NCBI GenBank assembly: GCA_937861115.1
Contig: CALMBD010000156.1
Span: 1 to 32,649 of the forward strand
DNA length: 32,649 nucleotides
Direction: 5' to 3'
Source: an uncultured Bacteroidota bacterium
GTDB taxonomy: Bacteria > Bacteroidota > Bacteroidia > Chitinophagales > Saprospiraceae
This document shows, piece after piece, positions 9,162 to 17,800 of this stretch; positions within the stretch are counted from its first letter, which is position 1, and the number at the start of each line of letters is the position of its first letter. Under the pieces are notes generated by a model. The model had not been told where the DNA came from. It saw nothing but the letters and a program-made list of their open reading frames with translations, and did no database searches. The translations under genes were made by a program, and so were the position numbers.

Positions 9162-9902
9162 ATGGACTGGAACAACAAAGTTGCCATCATTACCGGCGCC
9201 GGCACCGGTATCGGAAAAGCCACCGGTGAACTGCTGGAGTCGAAAGGCTGCCGGGTTTACAACCTCGATATAGCCGGATCAGGCGACTCGCCGTATTTTA
9301 TCCACTGCGATGTGCGCGACCGGCAGGCTATCCGCGCGGCTGTACAGGCCGTGCACGACCGCGAACAACGTATTGATTTTCTGTTTTCCAATGCGGGCAT
9401 CCACCTGTTCGCCGGCATTGAGGAGACGACCGACGAAGAGTTTGATAACGTGACGGCCACCAACATACTGGGTACATTTTACCTGTTGCAATCCGTGCTG
9501 CCCCACATGAAGGCGCAGCAAAAAGGCAGCATCGTACTCATGGGGTCCGATCAGTCGTTTGTCGGCAAGGCCCGGAGTGCCGTGTACGGCTTGACAAAGG
9601 GCGCCGTCGGCCAACTCACCAAAAGCACCGCGATCGATTACGCGCCATTCAATATTCGCGTCAACTGTATTTGTCCGGGCACCATCGACACACCGCTGCT
9701 GCACAGGGCCGTGGAGCGCTTCTCCACCCTGAGCACAACACCCAGTGCTGACGTGTACCGCTCGCTCGACGGCATGCAACCGCTGGGCAGGATCGGGCGA
9801 CCCGAAGAGATCGCTTCGGTCGTGGCGTTCCTGTTGTCCGACGACAGTTCGTTCATGACGGGCAGCCTGGTCAGTGCGGATGGTGGCTACGTGTGCCAGT
9901 GA
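9162..9902 (+). CDS. SDR-family NAD-dependent oxidoreductase
   Basis: 246 residues from the ATG at 9162, the usual classical-SDR length. An in-frame TTG at 9117 would add 15 residues with no family counterpart. The cofactor motif TGAGTGIG is at 11-18. The acidic residue D36 at the end of the second strand (VYNLD) suggests NAD(H) rather than NADP(H). NAG is at 77-79, N101 is in the catalytic Asn position, and the catalytic triad is S129, Y142 and K146 (YGLTK). The PG motif is at 172-173 and the C-terminus has the usual MTGSLVSADGG. No signal peptide, so cytoplasmic. The substrate cannot be read from sequence; many close-looking SDRs act on sugar acids, sugar alcohols or 3-hydroxyacyl groups. 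It stands alone between the protease gene and the convergent GH43 gene. Confidence 0.93.
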   Translation: MDWNNKVAIITGAGTGIGKATGELLESKGCRVYNLDIAGSGDSPYFIHCDVRDRQAIRAAVQAVHDREQRIDFLFSNAGIHLFAGIEETTDEEFDNVTATNILGTFYLLQSVLPHMKAQQKGSIVLMGSDQSFVGKARSAVYGLTKGAVGQLTKSTAIDYAPFNIRVNCICPGTIDTPLLHRAVERFSTLSTTPSADVYRSLDGMQPLGRIGRPEEIASVVAFLLSDDSSFMTGSLVSADGGYVCQ

Positions 9903-10026
9903 GCAGGGCAGTGTGCATCTCCTCGAAAACGCTTGGTAAAAGGGTTTGCTGCGGCCTGCTGCGCCGCCGGGCCGGGGCGTGAAGGATCAATTGTATGCGT
10001 AAGATTTCCGGATTTGAGCCTGCCGG

Positions 10027-11019
10027 TTATTTTTTCAACCTGTTTTCTGCCACGCCCTCAAACGTAATCGTTACGGGCCTGATATAGCCCCGGTCGTCGA
10101 ACTCCAGTTTGTCGATGCAGGTGACCCGGTGGTTGGGATGTGTTTCGGTAAGCGGACGCCGATGGTAAACGATATACCAGTCGTCCGTCTGCGGCGCCCG
10201 GATCAACGAGTGATGCCCCGCGCCCGTTGCGACGGCCGTATCCTGTTGCAGTACCACGCCGATGCGCTCAAATGGCCCGAAAGGGGTGTCTGCCATGGCA
10301 TACGCCACGCTGTAGTCGGGGCCGCCCCAACCGCCTTCCGACCACATGAAGTAATATTTACCGTTGCGGATAAACATAAAAGGCCCTTCCACATAGCGCT
10401 CCGGCGTGATCTCCCGGAAGATCGTCCCGTCGGCATAGGGTTCGAGTCCGGTAAAATCATCTTTGAGTTTTACGATGTTGCAATGTCCCCACCCACCGTA
10501 GATCATATAGAATTGCCCGTCTGAATCCCGGAACACGAACTGGTCGATGGGTTGGGCGCCGTTGTGGAAAGTGCCGATGAGGGGCTTGCCCAGATAGTCG
10601 GCAAACGGCCCTTCCGGCTTGTCCGATACGGCTACACCGATGCCTCCCTGTTCCTCATCGCTCTGAATGTCGTTTGCTGCAAAGAACAGGAAATATCGCC
10701 CGCCGTTCTGAACAATCGCCGGCGCCCACATTGCCTTGTGCGCCCATTTAACCGCGCCGGTATCCAGGATGTGCGCATGTTTTTCCCAGTGGACCAGATC
10801 CGGGGAGGAAAAGGCATCGAGAAAAACCTGTTTTTCGTAGACGTCGGAAAAAGTGGGGTACACCCAATACTGCATGTCGAATACTACTGCTTCAGGATCG
10901 GCATACCAGCCGGGGAAGACGGGATTTCCGGATGTTTTCTGGGCGGATGCGAGCACGGGAATGGCTGCGATGACCAGAAGCCGGATTAATATGCCTGTAT
11001 ACCATGCGGAAGGTTTCAT
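10027..11019 (-). CDS. secreted glycoside hydrolase family 43 (GH43) enzyme
   Basis: 330 residues with a clear signal peptide (hydrophobic 9-25, cleavage likely after ASA26). It is a single five-bladed-propeller catalytic domain with the GH43 landmarks: general base D41 in GWYADPEAV, MWAPAIV at 97-103, the pKa-modulating Asp at about D159 (PIDQFVFRDSDG), and the general acid E211 in RYVEGPFMF. H269-H270 (GAGHHSL) corresponds to the conserved late His. Family activities include beta-xylosidase, alpha-L-arabinofuranosidase and arabinanase; this sequence alone does not say which. It has no carbohydrate-binding module, no T9SS tail and no dockerin-like segment, so it is probably periplasmic or exported by another route. 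It starts 25 bp downstream of the CDGSH gene on the same strand and is likely co-transcribed with it. Confidence 0.92.
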   Translation of the reverse strand: MKPSAWYTGILIRLLVIAAIPVLASAQKTSGNPVFPGWYADPEAVVFDMQYWVYPTFSDVYEKQVFLDAFSSPDLVHWEKHAHILDTGAVKWAHKAMWAPAIVQNGGRYFLFFAANDIQSDEEQGGIGVAVSDKPEGPFADYLGKPLIGTFHNGAQPIDQFVFRDSDGQFYMIYGGWGHCNIVKLKDDFTGLEPYADGTIFREITPERYVEGPFMFIRNGKYYFMWSEGGWGGPDYSVAYAMADTPFGPFERIGVVLQQDTAVATGAGHHSLIRAPQTDDWYIVYHRRPLTETHPNHRVTCIDKLEFDDRGYIRPVTITFEGVAENRLKK

Positions 11020-11044
11020 ATTTGGCGTTGCTGTTTAAAACGGC

Positions 11045-11269
11045 CTATACTTTTTTGGGCGGCAAATCAAACGCAACAGCCTCGTGTTCCAGGTGGTCCC
11101 TGTGGGAGCCGTCGCAAAAGGGCTTGTTTTTTGACAGGCCGCAGCGGCAGAGACTGACCAGGGTTCGGCCCTGCAGTCCGTAGGCATTGCCCTGGGCATC
11201 CACAATTTCAAAATCTCCCTCTACCCGGAGCGATCCGTTGGAGTTTACCGTAATCTTTGTTGTCGACAT
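11045..11269 (-). CDS. CDGSH iron-sulfur domain protein
   Basis: 74 residues from the ATG at 11269 (MSTTKITVNSNGSL). An in-frame ATG at 11335 would add 22 residues of low-complexity sequence that small CDGSH proteins do not have. The cluster ligands are C41, C43, C52 and H56 in CRCGLSKNKPFCDGSH, the complete 3Cys-1His motif for a redox-active, pH-sensitive [2Fe-2S] cluster. There is one motif only, with no transmembrane helix or signal peptide, so it is a soluble cytoplasmic protein. The stop codon is 25 bp before the GH43 start, suggesting an operon, though the functional link is unclear. Its physiological role is unknown; electron transfer or Fe-S/redox sensing is the family-level guess. 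Confidence 0.88.
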   Translation of the reverse strand: MSTTKITVNSNGSLRVEGDFEIVDAQGNAYGLQGRTLVSLCRCGLSKNKPFCDGSHRDHLEHEAVAFDLPPKKV

Positions 11270-11596
11270 TGCTATAAATTGAATTTCCGGCAAGGTAGGG
11301 ACATTTTCGGGGCTTGTCCCCTTGCCATGTGTCACGTTTTGTACGTCGCCGGGAAACAGGGGGTGTTATGAAGTATCTGTCGGAAAACGCCGCAACATAT
11401 TTTTATCCGGAAATACTCCGTGATTCAAAGAATATCCGGTTCATTTGTGTGGGAAATCCGGAGTATAGCAAATACCATAACCTGTACGCTTTTGTTCACG
11501 TGCCATGCTGTATGACAAGCATTGGCACAGTCTTCTTACGCCAGCAGTGCCCGTCCGGGCGGCCTGCATTTTTTGACTTGATAAAACACGAATCGA
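11270..11596. other. divergent intergenic region
   Basis: 327 bp between the divergent CDGSH and 897-residue-protein genes, so promoters in both directions are expected. An imperfect hairpin pairs GGCAAGGTAGGGAC (11289-11302) with GTCCCCTTGCC (11316-11326), with a small bulge. On the minus strand CTACCTTGCC lies about 25 nt before the CDGSH ATG and weakly resembles a -7 box. A 96-codon frame over 11314-11604 has no recognisable protein features and overlaps the next start, so it is not called as a gene. Confidence 0.5.
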
Positions 11597-14290
11597 ATGA
11601 TTAAAAATGGATTACCTGTCCTTTTTTTGTTGCTGGCTGTAGCATTGGCACACGCCCAGTACCCGGAGAGCTTCAGTACCCTCAACAAGGACTACGCCGT
11701 CACAACCGTCAATGATTTTGCGGGCATAGCCTCCACCGGTTGGGCTTCCGGCATGAACAGCGGGGTGGGAACGGACGATGATTTCTGGGCCTCACAGGTT
11801 GCCGGCGGCGCTGTTTCGCCACCTACATGCATGATTGACGGCCCTGATTTTGTTTGCAACAATTCCGCAGGTATTGTGTACACCGCGCCGGCCGGCATGA
11901 GCGGCTACAGCTGGGGTATCATCGGCGACGGATCGATATCGGGCTCCACTACCGGACAGTCGATAACGGTGACATCCGGAAATTATCTCAATAACTATAC
12001 TGTCTCGGTAACGATTACCGATGGTATAGGGGGGACCAGCAGCTGTTCAAAAGTGAGCAATATCTTTCTTGCTAAGCCGCCGGCCAACATCACCGCCAAT
12101 CCGAGCGAGATTTGTCTGGGCGCTACACTGGATCTTTCTATTGCCGCCGCTGCCAGCAGCACGATTTCCTGGACGGGCGAAGGCATCGCCAATCCCGCCG
12201 GCAATCCGTCTACCACTGCAACGCCGACTTCCAGCGGTCCGCATACATATGGCGTAACCGTGACGACCGATCAAGGCTGCTCGAATACGGGTACCGTATC
12301 CGTTGGTGTAAATCCCCTGCCGGTCTGTTCCATCAATGGCCCCGGCGGCTCTAACGATACACTTTGTCAAGGATCTCAATACGTGTTCACGGCGGCTCCC
12401 GGCATGAGCGCCTACAATTGGGGGGTCAGCCCCAACGGCGCCATAATCGGCAGCAATACAGGTTCTTCCGTAACGATTACGCCCAACAGCAGTTCATCTT
12501 TGGTCGTGTTTGTTACCATTACTGATGCCAAAGGCTGTACATCCACTTGCACCCAATTCAGGCCGCTCAACACCGCGCCCACCTGCTCCATGGACGGGCC
12601 GCTTACCGTATGCGGCGGCTCGACGGGTAATGTGTACACCGTCACCACCAATGGAACTTTATACTACTGGAGTATTAGCGGCGATGGCGTTATCACCAGC
12701 CCTGCCAGTGGTTCTCCTTCCGTCACCGTCACCGCCGGGGCCTCCGGTTCGTACACAGTGAGCGTGGGGACGCAGTTCAACTACAATACCTGCGTCCGCA
12801 CCTGCTCTCAGACCGTAACGGTCAACACTGCTCCCGCGCCTGCAATAACCGGACCCGTGTCGGTGTGCCCCGACGGGAGTGCGACGCTCGATGCCGGAGC
12901 AGGCTACACCAGTTACGCCTGGTCGAACGGCGGCGGCAATGCCCAGACGGCTACTTTCAACAACCTGCTGGCAACTACAACCTATACGGTGACGGTAACC
13001 GGCGCCAACGGCTGTACCGGTACAGGCACTTTTACGGTGAACGTCGCATCCTGCACGGTCGACTTTAGCGGCAAAATAGTCTGGGAAAATAATGATACCA
13101 CCGGTGTGAAAGACGCCATCGTCAACCTCGCCGGCTCGGCCAACGGGAGCGACGTGACCGATGTCAATGGCGAATTTTCGATCATGACAGGTGTGCCCAG
13201 CGGCAGTTTTACACTCAAGCCGGTCAAAAACCTCAACAAACTCAACGGCGTAACCACCGCCGACGCTTCTGCCATCCAGCAACACGTTGCGGCCATCTTA
13301 CCAATCACCGACCCCTACAAACTGGTTTGTGCCGACGTGAACAAAAGCAACTCGGTGACATCGCTCGATGCCTCGATTATTATACAGGCCGTCCTCGGCA
13401 ACCCCGCAGCACTCAACCAGTTCAAGACCTCCTGGCGGTTTGTGCCGTCGTCGCACGTCATGCAGAATCCGCCCTGGGGCTTTCCGGAGCAACGCACTTA
13501 CACAAATATCTCCGGCCTGCAAGCCAACCAGAATTTTATCGGGATGAAGACCGGCGATGTGACGGGCAGTGCGAACCCGGCGAATCTGGGCGCCCCTGAA
13601 CCGCTGATGCTGCGCGCCGACGACCGGGTGCTGAGCGCCGGCGAGCAAATCAGCGTCGATTTTGCCGCCGACAAGAAGGCCGGCCTCGCGGCATTTCAAT
13701 ATGCGCTGCGTTTCGACCCGCTGGCACTCGAATTTGTCAGTATTGAACCATTGACCGCACTTCCCCTGACGACCGACAATTTTGGCCTCTTCAACGTGGA
13801 AGACGGCGAAATCAGGGTAGCCTGGGCCCAGCCCACGGGTGTGGATGTCGAAGCCTCGGCGCCGATATTCCGGGTACACTTTAACGCCCTTGCTCCTGGT
13901 GTTTTGCTGAGCGATGTGTTGAAAATCGATCCCGGTGTACTGCCCGGACTGGCCTACACGAGCGCGCTGGAAGAAATGGCGGTAGAGCTGCAATATGGCC
14001 TTGTAACTGGCACCAACACACCCGGAATGGCTGATTTTGCCCTGCTGCAGAACCGCCCCAATCCGTTCAACGGTACGACTACAATCGGTTTTGTGTTGCC
14101 GGCGGCATGTGAGGCCCGGTTGCGTATAGTCGACGTGTCGGGGCGGGTGATAACGGAGCGTACAGCGCAATATCCGGCGGGAACACACGCGGAATTGTTT
14201 GAATTGGATGGCGCGTCGGGTGTTTTGTATTATGAATTGATAACGCCGTTCGGCACTCAGACGAAGCGGATGCTTGTATCGCGGAAATAA
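11597..14290 (+). CDS. secreted Ig/PKD-repeat protein with dockerin/cohesin-like tail and T9SS type A sorting domain
   Basis: 897 residues; ATG at 11597, signal peptide with cleavage likely after AHA20 (before Q21). A short unassigned N-terminal part is followed by about five Ig/PKD-like domains between roughly 75 and 485. Each starts with a Cys-containing 'xxCxIxGPxxxC' strand and ends with a VTVT/VxVN strand (examples: GPDFVCNNS, GPGGSNDTLCQGS, GPVSVCPDGS). From about 489 the shared tail runs for 409 residues: WENNDTTGVKDA, loops NLNKLNGVTTAD (from 545) and DVNKSNSVTSLD (from 580), SWRFVP/PPWGFPE, cohesin-like AFQYALRFDP, and the sorting domain NRPNPFNGTTTIGF from about 816. No catalytic residues are visible. 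Likely a surface adhesin or scaffold: if the cohesin and dockerin readings are right, it is nearly all protein-binding modules. A terminator follows. Confidence 0.9.
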   Translation: MIKNGLPVLFLLLAVALAHAQYPESFSTLNKDYAVTTVNDFAGIASTGWASGMNSGVGTDDDFWASQVAGGAVSPPTCMIDGPDFVCNNSAGIVYTAPAGMSGYSWGIIGDGSISGSTTGQSITVTSGNYLNNYTVSVTITDGIGGTSSCSKVSNIFLAKPPANITANPSEICLGATLDLSIAAAASSTISWTGEGIANPAGNPSTTATPTSSGPHTYGVTVTTDQGCSNTGTVSVGVNPLPVCSINGPGGSNDTLCQGSQYVFTAAPGMSAYNWGVSPNGAIIGSNTGSSVTITPNSSSSLVVFVTITDAKGCTSTCTQFRPLNTAPTCSMDGPLTVCGGSTGNVYTVTTNGTLYYWSISGDGVITSPASGSPSVTVTAGASGSYTVSVGTQFNYNTCVRTCSQTVTVNTAPAPAITGPVSVCPDGSATLDAGAGYTSYAWSNGGGNAQTATFNNLLATTTYTVTVTGANGCTGTGTFTVNVASCTVDFSGKIVWENNDTTGVKDAIVNLAGSANGSDVTDVNGEFSIMTGVPSGSFTLKPVKNLNKLNGVTTADASAIQQHVAAILPITDPYKLVCADVNKSNSVTSLDASIIIQAVLGNPAALNQFKTSWRFVPSSHVMQNPPWGFPEQRTYTNISGLQANQNFIGMKTGDVTGSANPANLGAPEPLMLRADDRVLSAGEQISVDFAADKKAGLAAFQYALRFDPLALEFVSIEPLTALPLTTDNFGLFNVEDGEIRVAWAQPTGVDVEASAPIFRVHFNALAPGVLLSDVLKIDPGVLPGLAYTSALEEMAVELQYGLVTGTNTPGMADFALLQNRPNPFNGTTTIGFVLPAACEARLRIVDVSGRVITERTAQYPAGTHAELFELDGASGVLYYELITPFGTQTKRMLVSRK
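13061..14287 (+). repeat. copy of the shared ~410-residue C-terminal tail module
   Basis: One of four copies in this window (about 525-1751, 13061-14287, 16707-17939 and 24915-26174), given here as the reference. Domain order is the same in all: small beta domain, dockerin-like double loop, Trp-rich linker, cohesin-like domain, T9SS type A sorting domain. Lengths are about 409, 409, 411 and 420 residues. Nucleotides differ mostly at third codon positions within the conserved blocks, so these are old, selected copies rather than recent duplicates. Confidence 0.85.
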
Positions 14291-14801
14291 TTGTCATAAC
14301 AACGTATTTCCATACAAAAAATACAGAAAATCAGCCGGTTATTCTTCAAATGGCTTCACTTCGAGCCATCAGACGAATGGCCGGCTGATTTTTTTATTCG
14401 GTCATGCCACCGGCCATGTTTTCCTAAACCCGGTATTAATAGCGATAAAAAGCAAGTTTTTTTACGAAAAAGCTTCGCAGGTTGAAAATTTTGCATGATT
14501 TTTGCATATTATTTTAACATATATTACTCTGAAGTTTAATCTGCTTTAATCCGGCAAAAATCTCATGAGGGCTGTTTAAAGTGCGCCGGTGTTTCCCACT
14601 CTTTTCGCTCTCCTCTTCATCCGGTGAATATCACGGATGGTCCGTTAATATCCCAATTCTGTAAGGAGCCTTGCCGCCCGATGGCGTACGAGGAGCTATC
14701 TTAATGGCTTTGCTTTCCTGTCCGGCACGCCCGCCGGAGGGAGTGGCACTTTAATATCCTGTTCATTCGAAATTATCCCCCTCACACTTAAAAATCTGCT
14801 C
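14291..14801. other. intergenic region upstream of the multicopper oxidase gene
   Basis: 511 bp. The first ~105 bp hold the terminator of the upstream gene. An AT-rich stretch at 14440-14540 has a near-direct repeat (TTTTGCAT twice at about 14490-14507) and a sigma70-like pair TTGAAA (14482) and TATTAT (14507) 19 nt apart, which is weak evidence. The remaining ~250 bp up to the ATG show no convincing gene, tRNA or known riboswitch. A long 5' leader is possible. Confidence 0.5.
14327..14396 (+). terminator. strong rho-independent-like terminator
   Basis: AAAATCAGCCGG (14327-14338) pairs with CCGGCTGATTTT (14381-14392), ending in a run of Ts. The intervening segment forms its own hairpin, ATGGCT (14350-14355) with AGCCAT (14364-14369). 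The A-tract and T-tract flanks would allow termination in both directions. It lies 37 nt after the stop of the 897-residue protein. Confidence 0.8.
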
Positions 14802-17800
14802 ATGATGAAAGTTCTACGTTTACCCTTCCGCTCAAATGATTCAAGCAGGCAATTTCAGTTCGGCTGTTTACGGAAAAAAGCCTTGTTATTGCTTTGCCTG
14901 GGGTTGGGCTCTACCGTGTTTGCACAATTGAAGGACCCGGCAAGTCACCCCAAATTTGTAAATCCTTTGCCCGATCCGTCTGTCATTGACGCGACTGCCG
15001 GCGGCGATTATTCCATGGAAATGGCCCCTGCAACGCAGTGGCTGGGCCTTGTGGATGTCAACGATGATCCCTTGTACACAAATGTGTGGGGTTATGGCCT
15101 GACCGGTGTCGGCGTCACTTTTCCCGGGCCGACTTTTTGGGCCAAGGAGGGGAATCCTGTTGATGTTACCTGGATCAACAACCTGCCCGATAACCACCTG
15201 CTTCCGATTGATTTGTCCATTCACGTGGCGCACCCGCATACCTGGTTCGGCCATGGTATACCGACCGTAGCGCACTTGCACGGCGGTCATACCGAATCGG
15301 AAAGCGACGGGATACCTGATGCCTGGTTTACCAGAAATAATACCTACAAAGGCCATGATTATGTCAAGGCAAAATACCATTACGACAACGACCAGGAATC
15401 CGCCACGCTTTGGTATCATGATCACGCGCTGGGCATTACCCGCCTGAACGTATACGCAGGTCTTGCAGGATTTTACCTGCTCCGCGACGACAACGAACTG
15501 AGCCTCGGATTGCCCAGTGGGGACTATGAACGGGAAATTGTATTTCAGGACCGGGATTTCGACGAAAACGGACAGTTGATCATGCCGGCCGACGGCGGCT
15601 CGCAGGGGGATTGCCAGGTCGGCGCCGAGGGTGGTCCGTTCGTGAATGAAGAACCGATCATTCCTGAAGCCGAGCAAACCCCGGGAACGCCGAGTGTTAT
15701 GGCCGAATTTTTTGGCAACTATATCATCGTGAACGGTATGACGTGGCCTTACATGAGTGTGGAGCCCCGCCAATACCGCCTGCGCCTGCTCAATGGCTCG
15801 GACTCGCGCTTTTACTTTCTGGAATTACAAAGGGGCGCTTCCGGCGACAGTATTGTAGTACCCATCCTTCAAATCGGAACGGATGACGGCCTGCTGTACA
15901 ACCCGGTAGCGGTCAATCATTTGCTGCTGGCTCCCGGCGAACGCGCCGATATCATTGTGGACTTCACAGGTCTGTCGGTAGGTCCGGGCACGGTACTGAC
16001 CTGGTTCAACTACGGCGCCGACGATCCGTTTGGAGGCGACCCTGAAGGACCTGCAGCAGAAGACCTCGACGACGATCTTACCCGGCCTACCGCCCAGATC
16101 ATGCAGTTTCGTGTCGACCTTCCGTTTAACGGAGGTGTTCCGAATACCAGTTTTAATACAGGCTCCCAGATGCGCGAGAATCCTATCACAATACTGAGTT
16201 CCGGCATTTCCCGCAAACTGGTACTTTTCGAAGGGCGCGATGCGTATTGCCGCCTGCGGCCTCAGTTGGGCATTCTGGATGAAAATTCCTATATCAACGG
16301 TTCACTCATGTGGGACGAACTCATTACCGAGAACCCGGACCTGAATGCCATTGAATACTGGGATATTTACAATACAACGGCAGACGCACACCCCATTCAC
16401 CTGCACCAGGTGACATTTCAGATACTGGACCGCACCACTTTCGACGGCCAGGTCGAATTTATCCCGACGGGTGATCCGATTTCCGGCGGTTCAAAACAGG
16501 TCCTGACACTGAATTCACCGGTGACGTTTGCTCCGGGTTGGGACGCTCCCGACAGGGAAAAAGGCTGGAAAGATACCGGCGTTATCCCGCCAGGCGGCGT
16601 CATGCGCGTGGCGGCCAAATTTGACCTGCCCGGCAAGTACGTTTGGCACTGCCATATCCTGTCGCATGAAGACCACGAAATGATGCGCCCGTTCTGGGTC
16701 GGCCCGATGATGAGCGGCAGGATCATTTGGGAGCACGACGACGCAAGCGGCGTCAATGAAGCCACTGTAAATATCACCGGCGCGGCAACGCACTCGTCCA
16801 GGTCCAACAAGGATGGCATTTACTTCCTTCCCATCGGTCCTGCAGCGGGCGTTTCAACGATCAAACCGGTAAAAAACATCAACAAGTTCAACGGCGTGAC
16901 GGCAGCCGACGCCTCTTCCATTCAGAAGCACGTTGCCAATATTTTCCCGATCACTGATCCGTACAAAATGGTTTGTGCCGACGTCAACAAAAACAACGCT
17001 ATTACTACGCTCGACGCCTCGCTTGTTGTGCAGGCGCTGCTGGGCAACCCGATCGCCAATAGTATTTTCAATACGTCCTGGCGCTTCGTACCCACCGATC
17101 ACGCCATGAGCAATCCGCCATGGGGCTTCCCGGAGCAGCGGACCTATACTGATATCAGCACGAGTTATTCCGATCAGGATTTCTTCGGTATGAAAATCGG
17201 TGATGTGACAGCCACCTATTCCAATCCGGCCAACTTCGGCGGTGTCGCGTCGATGGTGCTAAACGCCGGAGATCAATGGCTGGAGGCGGGTCAACCCCTG
17301 TCTGTGGAGTTTAAAGCCGACCAAATGGATGACCTGACAGCATTCCAGTTCGCTTTGGCCTTCGACCCGTTACAGTTGAAATTCGAGAGCGTCGAGCCCT
17401 TGCAGGGCCTGCCGCTTGCGCCGACCAATTTCGGTACATTTAATGCAGATGCCGGAGAACTCCGGGTCGTATGGGCGGAGGCTGCAAGCTATCAGGTGGA
17501 AGAAGCCGCTCCCGTATTCCGCCTGCATTTCACCGCAATGCAAAGCGGGGCAAAGCTCAGCGATGTACTGAATATGGATGAATCGGTACTGATGAACCGT
17601 GCTTACAACAGTAATCTGGAAGAAACGGCCGTTGAACTGAGGTTTACGGAAGTGACCGGTATCGACAACCCGGAGGCGAACTTCGGTGTACAAATGCTGG
17701 TGCGGCCCAACCCGTTCCGCGACGAGACCACTGTTTCGTTCACCCTGCCCGAGGCCTGCGAGGCACAATTGCGCGTACTGGATGCGAGCGGGCGCGAACT

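Noticed and set aside
11314-11604. 96-codon plus-strand frame before the 897-residue protein
   Set aside because: No domain, no signal peptide, overlaps the following start codon and the CDGSH leader; probably chance.
13298-14188. 296-codon minus-strand frame opposite the tail of the 897-residue protein
   Set aside because: Arg/His/Gln-rich shadow of a conserved plus-strand tail; no recognisable protein features.
14886-15773. 295-codon minus-strand frame opposite the multicopper oxidase
   Set aside because: The plus strand encodes intact copper motifs here; the reverse frame has no family features.
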